A stretch of 64,000 bases of DNA from Chaetoderma sp. LZ-2023a (Eukaryota; Mollusca; Caudofoveata; Chaetodermatida; Chaetodermatidae): assembly GCA_034401795.1 (NCBI GenBank), contig CM067366.1, positions 75,907,062 to 75,971,061 on the forward strand, read 5' to 3'. Position 1 is the first letter of the stretch, and each line of letters starts with the position of its first letter. A program made the position numbers and the translations under genes. Shown piece after piece: positions 1 through 12,596 of the stretch. The notes beneath the pieces are model-generated. The model saw nothing but the letters and a program-made list of their open reading frames with translations, was not told the origin of the DNA and searched no databases.

Positions 1-500
1 TCCAGATGAACGTGACAGTGCCGACTCCAGCGAGATGTAGAAGTGACCGGAGATATACTCTGAAAACATTATTAGCTCTATATACTGGTACAGATCAATT
101 GTGTTTCTCTTAATACACAAACAGTCATGTTGTCATCCATACCAAATATAACATGAACAAACGATCGGTATTTTACACAATTACAGATGTGGTCACTGGC
201 CTCCGATTGACAAATTTGTGACCGTTGGTGCCCAGTATACACCACTCAAATGATTCATTCGAACAAGGTACGTAATCACGTGAATTATATTCGACGTGAA
301 TTACTCATATAGCCAGCCATCCTTGTCATATTCTGGAGATATGCAGCAACAAAACATTTTATGTTCGTCGACACTGTCTGACTCCTAGGCCTGACTCCTA
401 GGCCTGCTTATGTTTCATACCAGAAGCCAGCACACTGGGATGGTATGACAGGTCATATTGTTGGGAATGACTGCCACAGCCCTGGATACAAATATAAAAA
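1..500. other. Non-coding stretch without recognised gene
   Basis: No frame with protein-like composition is visible on either strand. A 13-bp unit (CTGACTCCTAGGC) is repeated head to tail at about 378-403. I could not match this stretch to the modules repeated later in the window. Confidence 0.5.
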
Positions 501-980
501 TCTGACGCAAAATCTGGTGCGTGGTATCGAAAATTCACTTTGAAAATACTATTATTCGTAATAATATAAGAAAAATGTACCCAACGTTCACGGAGATCTG
601 GACTTAAGGAAGTGCATATTAGTTATTTTATTTGAAATACGAATTATTTATATTTAAATGCCTATAGCGGATTACGGATACACTACTGTTTCTTGGATAT
701 ATTAAGCAACCGTGGAAGGCGATGGTGCGAACTTTGGCCTTTGTATGTGAGATGTATACCAAGAATACATAAACTCACTGGAAACAAAGGCTGTAAATGT
801 TGTGAAGATCACAGGAATTTGTGTTTTACATATATAATTCGTATTTCAATTAAAATAACTAATATGCACTTCATTAATTCCAGATCTCCGTGAACGTTGG
901 GTACATTTTTCTTATATTATTACGAACAATAGTATTTTCAAAGTGAATTTTCGATACCACGCACCAGATTTTGCGTCGGA
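501..980. mobile_element. Long-inverted-repeat foldback element, 150-bp arms
   Basis: Positions 501-650 and 831-980 are reverse complements of each other with no gap in the pairing (each pair sums to 1481) and only a handful of mismatches. The outer edge starts TCTGACGCAAAATCTGG. About 180 bp of unpaired spacer lies between the arms and shows no convincing coding sequence. The outer right end runs directly into a TA microsatellite, and a second partial right arm at 1223-1267 does the same. This architecture fits a non-autonomous foldback or MITE-type DNA element. No target duplication could be settled because the flanks are AT-rich. Confidence 0.75.
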
Positions 981-1193
<213 letters not shown>

Positions 1194-1222
1194 ATAAGAA
1201 AATTCGTGTTTCAAAATTCGTT

Positions 1223-1266
1223 TTTCAAAGTGAATTTTCGATACCACGCACCAGATTTTGCGTCAG

Positions 1267-1267
<1 letters not shown>
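1223..1267. mobile_element. Partial arm of the long-inverted-repeat element
   Basis: This matches the outer 45 bp of the right arm at 936-980 and again is followed at once by a TA tract. It is a solo arm end without a partner, left by truncation or by copying of the element end. Confidence 0.8.

Positions 1268-1268
<1 letters not shown>

Positions 1269-1361
<93 letters not shown>
1269..1361. repeat. TA dinucleotide microsatellite
   Basis: About 46 pure TA repeats directly follow the solo arm at 1223-1267. Confidence 0.97.
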
Positions 1362-1362
<1 letters not shown>

Positions 1363-1367
1363 TTTTG

Positions 1368-2076
1368 CTACTGAGGTGATGACTCAATAGTCGTTTGCCT
1401 AATATAATAACGTATACGCATTTTGTAAAATAGTGATGTTACAATCTGCTGTTTGATGCAAATAAAAAACATCTGAGTATCTGCATCCACACCATTTGCA
1501 AAATCACATTTGGAAGAAGGAGTTAAAAGTTCACCAGCACTGTATTTACCAAGCGAGCAAGCCTTCCCATAGTCAAGAAATCCCATAAAATAATCACATT
1601 TAGATTGACCAAAACCTACCAAAGCCACGGTTGCAAATTACGAAGCCCTTTAAGGGCAAATTTCACTCGATTTGTTTAAGACGTATAGCATATTTGCAGA
1701 ACGCCCCAGGGTAGACGTGGTCTGTTCGAGATGAGAAAAAGTTCGCACAATTAAATAGTGTTGGAATTAGTCTAATGTCTGAAGTATGTGTATTTGCCAA
1801 ACGTATCCAGCAAAAGACCCATGAACAAACTATTCCATAGTACCACGATGCGAAAGAATCTGGGAAAATTGAAATTACACGCAGACGTTTGAGTTGTATC
1901 ATGTTGTACAGTTGTTCTTGGACTTCACTTATTTCACAGTAACAGATAACATTTGCATTTCCCTGTAAGAGTTCGGAAACGTGTACTGAATGAGTTGGCC
2001 ATCCAATCTTCCGAGAAATGACTGATGACAAGAATAAGATCGAGTTGGGTTCCATATCCGTTCCAGAGCAGAGCAT
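1368..2076 (-). pseudogene. Unidentified possible coding remnant (two frames)
   Basis: Two minus-strand open frames, 1663-2076 (137 codons) and 1368-1628 (86 codons), have mixed amino-acid composition unlike the microsatellite frames. The first contains a cysteine-containing stretch and aromatic patches (for example near [12 protein letters not shown]); the second contains SKCDFANGVDADTQMFF. They are in different frames, so they would be separate exons or a frameshifted relic. I recognise no domain family. Part of the first frame (1824-1925) is duplicated at 1092-1193. They may also be chance frames in non-coding DNA. Confidence 0.25.
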
Positions 2077-2099
2077 CTTTGATCTTCTCTCTTACAAAT

Positions 2100-3510
2100 A
2101 GCATTGATTCACTGGATATTTAAAATTGATCCACACGTCTGCTCATGCTGCTCTAGGGCTCTTTCATTTGCAAAATATTATTGTTAAAATCCCCATAATT
2201 AACAATAATCTGCATACGCGTGTTATTAGTTCGAGCCCCTGTATTGATTACAATAATATATAATTCAGAAAAATACATGCTGGGCGTTGCCAGCATCACC
2301 AACACCTCTCAAATCTATTGCCTTGCGTCACCTTTCTGAGAGTCGTGGCACGTGAAAAAGCAAAAGACAGCAAGAATTTGCAATTAAGATTATTCTGACC
2401 TAATACCAGGCAGGTAGTCAATTTCATCGTCTCAATTTGCCAATCGTCATATGATGAAATGGCTCGCCCATCAATAAGATTAAAGTGTCACTTTATAGGC
2501 ACTGTCTTCGATTAGCTTTCCTATCTAGACAAGTGTGGCGGTTACTGCCAATAGTGCATTATTAATCTGCCAAATCCAACAATATACAGCTCTCAACAAA
2601 CAACTCTCCTGTAGGCAAATTTGTAAGAAGCCAAGTTGCCTCTCATGTCATCTGGGCCCAATGGATTCAATGCCTCCATCTTGTGTCTTTCACGCGCGAG
2701 GGCCAGAAACCAGTCAATTTCGTATATAATGCCACTCAGTTCCACGCCATTATCGTATGCGGAAAGGCTTCACTACCTCAGTGCCGTTCGACGTGTCTGC
2801 TTCTGGTGTATGTGCGTACCTGCTGACGTCTGTCCTTGGGTGCGCAAGCGTAGAATCTGTGTTGAGTGTGTGTGGAGGCATGCGAATGTTTTGTTGTAGG
2901 CCTACCATATTGAATCTTATCTCTGGTTGATGATAATTTCGGCTGCTTCTATTGCCATGTCTTCCTCACACAATATCTCCCACTTGACCCTTTATAATCT
3001 GCATGTATTATGCATATGAACGAGCCGCGTGTTCGGCAGTGGTTTTGCCAATGCATATTATTATTAGTATTCCAAGTTGAGCCAATGTTCCCATTACCAT
3101 GTTGATGACTTCCCCTGCACAAAGGAAATGCGATGTCGTGGATACATTAAGCTTTGCAGTGAGCATCGATTTATGTGGGAACTATATGCGCAAAGCAAAT
3201 ATTAGCCTCAGTTAATAATCTCGCGACACCTTGTCAATCTGTGATCTTAGATATTTATCAAGTGCGATGCGTCGCTATAGGGTTACAGGGATGCATTACT
3301 ATTGGTATTTTATACACACACACAGGATCTCAAACGCGGTAAATTTCATATTACATGTATCACATGAGTCTATCGTCCTAGCCATATATAACTTGGAAAA
3401 ATGTTAAAGATGAGCTATCATTTTTAAAATGAGCTGTTTTTAACCAAGGATATCAAATTCAGAAATTTCTTTATCACATAATCTGTTATTTCAGATGTCA
3501 CACCAATTCT
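2100..3510. other. Apparently unique non-coding DNA
   Basis: Short overlapping frames at 2535-2899 have no recognisable domain. There is a small CA tract near 3312-3325. I see no match to modules R1-R6 and no foldback element here. Confidence 0.45.
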
Positions 3511-3513
3511 GGT

Positions 3514-3885
3514 CAATGGAGCTTTCCAGTTCCAGTTCTAGCTATACCCCGCCCATCTCTAGCTAAGCTCCAGCCACACCGCGTTCGTGTTCGGATCGAC
3601 GGATCTCTGAACTCCCTAACTATCAATTTATAGAACACTATACATGTAAGCTGTTAAATATTTTGAACCAATTTTACTGGGTGCTGTTGCTCACTAAGGC
3701 AGCTCAGTCAAATAAGTTTCTAAATATTCAGCAGCATGTTTATTAAATAGCAAAGACATACAATTCGTACACCGTGTCGGACTTTTAAGCGCTTAAGACT
3801 GAGCACATCGAGTCATTCATGCTGTAATTTATTATGACGTCATCCCACACGTCACGTAGTGGATTATGACGTCAATGGCACATGT
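3514..3885 (-). mobile_element. FB foldback element copy, minus
   Basis: The copy reads from the GC-box side (GCCCCGCCC-like words at 3545-3575), through the palindromic core at 3653-3732, to the CRE side, where two perfect TGACGTCA sites occur at 3835 and 3867. The core arms have drifted (about 80 bp instead of 89) but still pair. Confidence 0.8.
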
Positions 3886-4194
3886 TGTGGTTATGTTTAT
3901 TAATGGACCCGTGCACCAATGCGCAATAAAAAATATTAACAAACGCAACATTTTATTTTTTCAGATTTGAAAACATTATTAAAGTTTACCAACTTATATC
4001 ATTGTATACCTTTTTGAAAGTGAAATCACGTTAACACCAGCCTTGTAAAGCTAACGCTTATAGCCACCACTGCATAGTACTTTAACGGCGTATGTTGTCA
4101 TCAGTACGAGAAACGACAACCTGATTGGATCTATCTTGAAGATAAAACGCAATGGATAAATGGATGTTAAGCTTGTTATTACTTGTCCATTGCT

Positions 4195-4560
4195 GTTCCG
4201 GAAAATAATAGCCAGATCCATTTTAATCTATGCCACGCCCATTTATCTCTAAGCCCCGACCTCTTTGTACACGTATTTTAATCGATTTGAAGCCTTGAAA
4301 CTTGAAGTTTCAAATTCTAAATTGCAAAATAAATGAACAGTTGTTAACCTGTGGAATATTTTAATATAATTTGATTTAGAGCTGCTGCTTACGAATCCAG
4401 CAAAGACATAGTCATACAGATCACATAATTTCGTGACTAACATTTGCCACATTGTTGACATTCCAACGTAATTTTTAATGCGACGTTAGAAAAGAAATTA
4501 GATATTTGATTATGACGTTAGATACTTGACATATAGATCGGATCCCTCAATCCCTGGATC
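4195..4560 (-). mobile_element. Degenerate FB element
   Basis: The GC-box end (ATCTATGCCACGCCCATTT) is recognisable at about 4225, and CRE-like TTATGACGTTAG words appear near 4510. The central palindrome is heavily eroded. This is an old copy. Confidence 0.5.
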
Positions 4561-5115
4561 ATCTGTTGATCCTAAAGCACGTCCACTTGGATCGTTTTAT
4601 TATGAGCTAGAATCAGTCTCAATCATTTAATGCTGAAAACACATTATAGGCTAATACTCGCTAATAAATAATCAGTTAACAGCATAAAAGAGATACATTT
4701 TTAGTCAACACTACAAAGAGTTAATCGGCATTTAGAGTCGTGAGCCTCCCAAATGATATACGCTATTTTAAACTGGTATCTAGCTAAACGCTCATATCTA
4801 AATAATATCCACGCAATTCCAACTAGCCATAGTGTTTCATTCCTACCGGGAGTAAAGCAATCAAGTATATGTGGTCTTTCATTCTATACTGACAACGCTC
4901 AGACAAATGCCATCTTCTGTTAGTGAGTTGTTTCAAATAACAGTCCTCCCGTAGTTACGGACGTTTGTTTATGGTCAATGTTGCCATACATCAGGTACTG
5001 TTCTGAGTGACAACGCATCGCCAAACGGTTTCTTATTCACGATTAAAAGATCGAACAACTTGCACAGACAATGTATACTTGACCTTTCCGGTTTATCTAT
5101 CCATCATACAAAGAT
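4560..5115. other. Non-coding stretch, nothing recognised
   Basis: No protein-like frame, long inverted repeat or module match was seen. Base composition is like the surroundings. Confidence 0.4.
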
Positions 5116-5117
5116 AA

Positions 5118-5315
5118 ACTCAATGGCGTGTATGATGACGTCATAATCAATGACGCCATGAATGACATATATAAGTTCGTCAAGAACGATTAATTGCTGA
5201 CGGTTTTACGAATTGAAAGTATTTTCTGTTTAATAAACATTCTGTTGAATATTTTGAAACTAATTTTACTCGGCGCTGGTGCTGCCATAGGCGGGGCATA
5301 GCTAAAACTGGATTC
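5118..5315 (+). mobile_element. FB element with one core arm deleted
   Basis: The CRE side (TGACGTCA at 5136) and the left core arm from 5244 are present up to GCTGCCATAGGC. The sequence then jumps straight to GGCGGGGCATAGCTA, which is the far GC-box end. The right arm and the adjacent 100 bp or so are missing. The junction falls at a shared AGGCGG word, as expected for a microhomology deletion of a hairpin. Confidence 0.8.
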
Positions 5316-5329
5316 CTACAGTATTGAAT

Positions 5330-6090
5330 ATGCCTTGCACTCAATGTGTATGTCGATATGCGGGGCTAAGCAGGGAAATAATTGTATTCTGATCATGTTT
5401 TCCAGATGGTATCGTTATGAGTGTAATATGTATAGCTCTTTGCACCCACGCCTGGCGTCATCTGGAGACGCGACTCTCGACTCTGAATTAGTCATTTAGC
5501 ATGCATATTCTGGCATATGAATACTTAGATAATTCGTTGATTGTTCTCAAATGTGAATCATCGAGCTACACACTTGCGGACGTTCTACCCAGCCCTCTCA
5601 CGCCAATGAGCAGAAATACTTGTTAGGCACACGATGAACATGAAGAAAGCTTCATATTCTTTCTTAAATTATTTAGAATTGTATGAAGTCAATGGTATTT
5701 AGTTACTCTTTTGTGCTTAACCCCTCGTGTGTCAACTTAACCCTTTAACTGTCAAGTTGCTGAACAACTACATCTGCAGAACTCTTGAGAACCGAGCCAG
5801 TCAGTACAGTCGTACGTCTCTTCTATTAGCCTGCAATTTGACACTTGCTAAGCAGAAATTTGACATTTGGGCGCTTTAATGCGCTGTTGATAAAAGAGGT
5901 GTTAACGTCTGAAACTTCCCCTAAAGGAACACATTATGAGTTTAAATTGGGCCATAATGTGTCTGCTTAAATTTCATTTGCATATCTAAATGCTGTTTAG
6001 TGCGACAGTCGACAGACTTGATCTGAAGAGGAAACCCTATAACACTCAACACTGTGTAGTCAGTTGTGTAATAGGTGGATGCTTTCTATC
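5330..6090. other. Non-coding stretch with one short hairpin
   Basis: No gene is seen. A 10-bp perfect inverted repeat, ACACATTATG and its complement, sits at 5929-5938 and 5953-5962 with a 14-nt loop. No match to the tandem modules was found. Confidence 0.4.
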
Positions 6091-6094
6091 TTTG

Positions 6095-6440
6095 CCTCAA
6101 CCATTTCGAGCTAAGCTCCGTCCATCTTTTTACGCGTATTGGAATCGATTTGCATACTCTGATCATTGAGATGTCAGCATACCAGTTTCAGGGCAATTAT
6201 AACGGCAAGCTGTTGAATATTTTGAAATTAATTGGACTGGAGGTTGCCACTACCATAGAGCAACCTATGACAGCAACAGCCTCCAGCCAAATTAGTCTAG
6301 AAATAGTCAACAGAATGTGTATTACATTATAAATTCACTACGGACATACAATTCGTACACTCATGACGATTTTCGAGACGGATCTATAAGCCATTATGAT
6401 TGTGACGTGAGCGAAGCTGTGATGCAATTAACAATAACAA
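6095..6440 (-). mobile_element. FB element copy, minus
   Basis: The core spans 6212-6311. Both arms carry the same GGAGG variant at the position where most copies carry GGGCG. An extra short segment sits in the loop. The CRE side is degenerate (GTGACGTGAGC near 6400). It lies beside an inverted R3 block in the mirror image of the arrangement at 32,880-33,865. Confidence 0.75.
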
Positions 6441-6469
6441 CATACTTGAGTGACATGTCCGATCCTTCC

Positions 6470-6860
6470 ATTTAAAGAATACACATTCTTTCAGCCTTAT
6501 CCTAATGTATATGCATCTATCCGGGATCCTGTAGACAGAGGGTAGATCGGCGCTAGCTTTATGTGCAATTGAATAAGTTCGAGTGTGGTAGCTTTATGTG
6601 ACAATAACATGCCCAAAGCAAACACTAATTTTGATTGATAGCCTTGTGACATGTCAGCCATACTGTGATGTGTATGTCTGGTCATAATGATGGTACATTT
6701 GGCATGGCTATCCGCATTGCCAGATGATTAAGACGATGTGGGATGTGTTCATTAGAATTTATCTCGCTCGATCAATAATATTTTCTGATTACAATTAGTC
6801 TGCTTTCACACGAGCTGCATATCATTGGAATAAAGCCATGCACCCCGCTGGTTCATCCGA
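6470..6860 (-). repeat. Module R3, inverted partial copy
   Basis: The reverse complement matches R3 at 18,060-18,345 and 32,930-33,220. Shared words include CATACTGTGATGTTTATGT-like and GATGATTAAGACGAT-like stretches, in the right order. It is the only module copy I found in the opposite orientation. Confidence 0.8.
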
Positions 6861-6984
6861 TATACCGACTGAGTATGTGAAAGGAATATATACATCTGAA
6901 TACAAAATTGCCAAATCCATTTTCGTGACAACATTGTCTTTCGGTATGTCTCTTTCGGTCACGAACTAGACAATGGAGGGATCC

Positions 6985-7345
6985 CAACCCCCACTAAAGT
7001 AGATGACATCATAACCAATTACGTCACATGTAGAGTGATTTAACAATCATGATGCCGTATTCTCGATCATGAAGCTCAAAAAGTCCATCAAGTGTACGAA
7101 TTGTATGTCTTTGAAGAATTTCCAATTTAATAAACATAATGTAGTGAATAATGTAGAACTGATTTGACTGGGAGCTGTTGCTGCCATGGGCAGCAATAGC
7201 ACCCAGTCAAATTGGTTTCAAGATATTCAACAGGTTACCTGTATAGTTACCTTGAAATTGGGAGACTGGGAATTCAGTTTCAGATTATTTAAATATATCC
7301 AAAACTCCACAAAAATGTACAGCTAGAAATGGAGCACCTATTGTC
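6985..7345 (+). mobile_element. FB element copy, plus, at the start of R1
   Basis: CRE-like sites are mutated (ATGACATCATAACC). The core at 7144-7231 keeps a hairpin with CTGTTGCTGCC opposite GGCAGCAATAG. The same FB position relative to R1 is occupied at 30,060 and 43,915. Confidence 0.8.
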
Positions 7346-7740
7346 CGATGTATCGATACATTGATATATCATATGTTCCAATGATCAATGATGGATGCCA
7401 CCTCCATAGGTGGGAAGGGTGGAATCATACACAGATTGCTATGAGATCAGGATTTATTATTATGAAATCAGCACCCTCTCGGTAGACATGCAAAACTACC
7501 GAAAAATTGTTAAATCCGAACTCTCTCAAAGTAGGTCGTTTGCATTTCAGGAGGTAAATATGGACCAGTCTATCAGGGTATTAAACTATTATATGTGTAC
7601 GCATCCTCTTACTATTTATTATTTGTCACTGCACATATTCTCGATATCCACTGCACATTGGCCCCGATAGCGGTACAACATATATCCCGTGGCAATGAAG
7701 TAGCACGGTATGCCTCATATTTTGATTCATGATTCGCGCC

Positions 7741-7871
7741 TCCCCCCCCCCTCTCTCTCCCTCTCTTCCTCTGCTTCCCTTCCTCCTCCCCTATGTCTCT
7801 ATCTCTATCTATCTCTATCTCTCTCTCTCTCTCTGTCTCTCTCCCTCCCTATATCTCTCTCTCTCACTCTC

Positions 7872-7916
<45 letters not shown>

Positions 7917-7942
7917 TTCTCTCTCTCTCCATCTCTCCATTC

Positions 7943-7987
<45 letters not shown>

Positions 7988-8086
7988 TTCTCTCTCTCTC
8001 TCCATCTCTCCATTCCTCTTCTCTCTCTCTCCCCCCTCCCTCCCTCCCCCTCCCTCCCCCTCCCTTCTCTCTCTCTCTCTCGCGCG

Positions 8087-8117
<31 letters not shown>

Positions 8118-8244
8118 ACTCGATCTCTTTCTCCAGTTTTCTTCTTCCCTCTCTATTCTGATTCTCTCTCTCTCTCTCTCTCTGTTCCTCTGCCCCCCCC
8201 CCTCTCTCTCCCCTCTCTCTCTCTCTCCCTTCCTCTGCCCTCCT

Positions 8245-8275
<31 letters not shown>

Positions 8276-8389
8276 ACTCCATCTCTTTCTCCCGTTTTCT
8301 TCTTCCCTCTATATTCACCCCCCTCTCTCTCTCTATCTCTCCATCTCTCCATTCATCTTCTCTCTCTCTCTCTCTCGCTATCTCGCTCC

Positions 8390-8427
<38 letters not shown>

Positions 8428-8445
8428 CTCTCCATCTCTCCATTC

Positions 8446-8514
<69 letters not shown>

Positions 8515-8524
8515 CTCGCTCCCG

Positions 8525-8563
<39 letters not shown>

Positions 8564-8570
8564 CTCTCTC

Positions 8571-8606
<36 letters not shown>

Positions 8607-8696
8607 CCCATCTTTCCATTCATCTTCTCTCTCTCTCTCTCTCTCTCTCCATTCATCTTCTCTCTCTCGCTCTCTCTCTCTCTCTCTCACTCTCTC

Positions 8697-8760
<64 letters not shown>
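7741..8760. repeat. TC-rich compound microsatellite, about 1 kb
   Basis: Runs of TC are interrupted by repeated words such as CCATCTCTCCATTCATCTTC, which gives an imperfect higher-order pattern of about 120-170 bp. All long frames here are Ser/Leu or Arg/Glu dipeptide artefacts. It lies inside R1 and is absent from the two other R1 copies. Confidence 0.95.
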
Positions 8761-8761
<1 letters not shown>

Positions 8762-9438
8762 CTCGCTCTACTATTTATACCTCTTTTCAGTCATTCTCAA
8801 TCGCTCTCTCGCAACACATTTCTTCCAACCACGTCAACATGTGACTCCGCGTCTCTAATACACCCAACCATTTTAAATGGTTATAAAGCTCTTTCTTACC
8901 TACTTGATATGTAGTAAAAGTGGATGTGACACCGTCTCCCTGTAACGCAGTGGTCAACATCAAGATTGCAATTCTCCGAAAGATTTGCCGTCACAATTAC
9001 AAGATCATGACTTGACCTTACGCATGCCAGCCATCGGAAATGAGTTATGGAAATATAATGACATATCATCAGAAAGATTGATTTACTATTGCTAATGAGT
9101 CCAGCAGTAAACACAATCATTCATCCAAATTTCCTCGCGCTTTAAGCGTATTGTCATTCTATTGCTGTTAGACCTAATATTACTATTCGCGCTTTGAATT
9201 GTATGTACAGAACACCTTTGATTAGGTATATCCAATGCCTACACCCATGATGCGCGTAGACGACCCCACTGCATGAATGTGTTAAAGGTGCAACATAGTA
9301 CATAAAGTTAGTAGTATTATCTAAACTCAGAATGTGGAAGACCCTTAAGGAGCTACACACTCTGGCAAAGGACAAGGAACAGTGTTCTCTGAAGGAGAAT
9401 GCCTGATTGCGGGTCCATTGTAGCCATAGAACGTAGTG

Positions 9439-9471
<33 letters not shown>
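9439..9471. repeat. CAT trinucleotide microsatellite
   Basis: About eleven CAT repeats lie inside R1. The corresponding places in the other R1 copies (near 30,830 and 45,450) keep only a short remnant. Confidence 0.9.
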
Positions 9472-10159
9472 AGTCAACAAGACATTTTATGATATTTGTA
9501 GGTGTTGCTTAAAGTCGCCACCATCTTAAATAGCTAGATGCCACAGAAGGTAGCTGAAGTTTATGTATTTTACCGGAAATTGTTCAATTGCTTCTTCTTC
9601 CCAAATTGACGGATTTCAACCAAATTTGTCTGGAAGGATCCTATATACTATATACTGTTTAAAAGCTTTATATCATACTCTGATTTAGAGATATTTAGAG
9701 CTTGTTGTCATGGAGAGTAACATTTCTACAAGTGAATCGGTAAATTTAAAGGGCATATTAAATCGTTATCTCTCTATGTATTTCTGTACAGTTTTTGTTA
9801 GCCTGACAAAACTGTCTCAATTGATATTAATCAGCTATCCTGCCCGTTGCCTGTCACGTACTAAAAGTAATACAACTTCAGTTGAGATAAATAGAGGGTG
9901 TCCCACTTGTCACTTGGAATGAACCTTCCTTTTAAATCCTGCGAACATGCCGATGGTATCCTCTGAGAACAGTAAACGATTCTCTTCATTGTCTGAGCTT
10001 TAACGAATTGCCCATTGTGTTACCATCAATTGTGCCTTTTAAGTCGTTTTGGGAAATCTATTTAAGGCTGATTTGGTGAGACGTCTTGTCAGCATTGAAA
10101 TTGAACAATGATACAGCGCATGTTTATGAAGATTGATTGACTGGAATGTAATGTTTATG

Positions 10160-10400
10160 TCTTTACTATTTAATATACATTTTTTGACACTTTTGAAACT
10201 AATTTGACTGGGCGCCGCTGCAATAACAGTGCGCATTCGAATTAGTTAAAAAATATTCAACAGCTTATCTGTATAGTTTTCTGAAAATTGAGATTCAGTA
10301 ATTGCAGGGTTCGATCGATTCCAACAATAGGAAAAACGTGAGCTCAGACTGGTTAGACGTGGAATGGGGCATAGCTAAGAGTGGATTCCTTCATTATTCT
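10160..10400 (+). mobile_element. FB element, CRE side missing
   Basis: The core is at 10,184-10,261 and the GC-box side follows to GGGGCATAGCTAAGAGTGGA. The CRE-bearing side is not recognisable. The homologous sites in the other R1 copies carry FB at 31,480 and 46,085. Confidence 0.8.
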
Positions 10401-11599
10401 TGAAACGCCACCTACTGTTGAGGCATATAGGTGGGCTGCACGGTAAGAAATGTGATTGACACACCACGAGCCTTGCAGACTCATCTTTCGTGTGGCAAAT
10501 AACGAATCGACTTTGGAAATAGACTGATACCCGACTCCCCATTCCCTCGCTGGCGATTCTCTGGCTCATATTATGATTCGAGCAATCGGAGTCGGCTACC
10601 AGCTGACTCTGGTCACTGACTTATACTAAAATCACATGCTTTAATCTGTACGGTTCACAAAGGGTCTCGGTAAGCGCATGCACTTTATTTATTTAAGAAT
10701 CGTATCCTTCTCCATCGAAGGAATCGTAATAATAAAAAAACTAATTTACTTTAAAAAAAGACTAATTAACAAATCTATATTTCACACAAACTAACATTCG
10801 ATGTTGATTATGTAATTCTGAAGGAAAATGCAGTGCTTAACTGTCCATATGTATGTATTCTACGCATTCCTGCCTGCCTGTCAAGCAATCGTTACACCAA
10901 ACGCATGTTAAGGCGAATGGCAATATATTTAGCTATAATTCAGTGTCCGGATGATGTCCTTCTACACTCAGAAACTATTAATTTTAACCGGTGGTAAAAT
11001 GAATGACTGGTTGGACTCATAGGGGCCACATTCCACACACACACACATTGTAAATCATTTGTGTATATAGTGTAAAACACTCACTTATATACTGGCTCTG
11101 TACCGATGTATGATGCATCTATAGTGCAAATGAAATGCAATTCTAGCGCTATGCACCATCGATATTTGCTATTTCTGATGACAATTACTTAATACATGAT
11201 ACTAATATGCAGCGTAGGAGTTGCGTAATTCTTCGGCCCTGCTCCGTTAGATTATCAGCTACGGGTATCACTAACACATTCTTATTATTCCAATTTCCAA
11301 CTATTGTTATTTTAGTATAACAGAAAAAGGCCCAAGTAGCAACAATGCATGCTTAAAGGATAACTAACCTCATCTCTCGATAGCTATTCAGGTGATCTAA
11401 TATGCCACTCATAAACTATACAAGTAGTTTCAAACTTTTTATCACGCCTCAAAAGAAAGATATTCAGCCTTTAGTAGCTACATGTTGGTACATTTCTACA
11501 CACTATGACGGCTGCCATTATTTACATTTCAACCAATCAGAAAACAACTAGCGCGACCGCCTCGGTATATACGCTCGGTCATAGAGGCGCCAGATATAG

Positions 11600-11760
11600 T
11601 TTGGAAATTTCGTATAAAAGCAATCATACAGGTAAGCTGTTGAATATTTTGAAACTGATTTGACTGGAAGTTGTTGCTGCCATAGGCAGCAACACCTTCC
11701 AGTCAAATTAGTTTCATAATATTCAACGGGATAAATATTGCATAATAAAGAAGTTAATGC
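11600..11760 (-). mobile_element. FB core with best-preserved palindrome
   Basis: The 89-bp core at 11,639-11,727 consists of 43-bp arms around ATA. The arms differ at only three pairs. Both arms share a GGAAG variant not seen in most other copies. Little of either flank remains. No FB was seen at this place in the other R1 copies. Confidence 0.88.
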
Positions 11761-12341
11761 ATTAACACCTGCATGACATCACGCACTATCGCTTTAGGAG
11801 ACACAATTGTGGCGCTCACTATTCAACATTTGACCGATATTACAAAGCAGATAATTGTGATACAGACAAGGAAACGTGACAGGATATGAATGATATGGAA
11901 TCGATAAACCATACTCTATCGGTGCAATACAACATCTGAGTTGAGATTAGCATCCCTTTAATATTAAACAACATTTTACAACATTCTAATCAATCTCAAA
12001 CACGCTCGCGTTCGCTTCTCGTTGTCGCTACCTGCAGTATGCGTCTACTCGAGTAACGTGTTTGTATTTGATACACTTAACATAGCTTGCGTCGATGAAA
12101 TAATTGTTTACAGTTTAACAGTTGAAGCTGACCCATCACCCGGATTTAGTTTCAGGTTTCTTTATTCTCTCAGGCTAAATTACATTGCATTTATATGAGG
12201 AGTACAATGAAATTACGATATTTGAGGCCGTAGAAATTGTATTGTACATGCTATACATGTTTTGCTACTTTTTCTCAGTGGTATACGCATCATTAATTTT
12301 AAATTATTTATATATAATATTAATAGCAGTTGTAGCTGTAG

Positions 12342-12385
12342 GTGCACGCCCAACAGCAGTGGCAGTAGCAACAGCAGCAGCGGTG

Positions 12386-12428
<43 letters not shown>

Positions 12429-12455
12429 CAGTAGTAGTAGTAGTAGTAGTAGTAA

Positions 12456-12539
<84 letters not shown>

Positions 12540-12549
12540 AAAAAGAAGT

Positions 12550-12596
<47 letters not shown>

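Larger units (their letters stand above)
7345..12345 (+). repeat. Module R1, unit 1 copy
   Basis: This module recurs at 30,300-32,700 and 44,290-47,860. The most easily aligned blocks are 7575-7735, 9180-9260, 9700-10,155 and 10,680-12,340. For example the block near 10,120 (TTTATGAAGATTGATTGACT) reappears at about 31,408 and 46,017. Open frames inside are not conserved between copies, so I read it as non-coding. A large TC tract and several FB copies are embedded. Confidence 0.85.

Noticed and set aside
7710-8858. Long overlapping Ser/Leu- and Arg/Glu-rich frames
   Set aside because: They are translations of a TC/GA microsatellite. The same explains frames at 24,076-24,748, 38,541-38,939 and 59,052-59,843.
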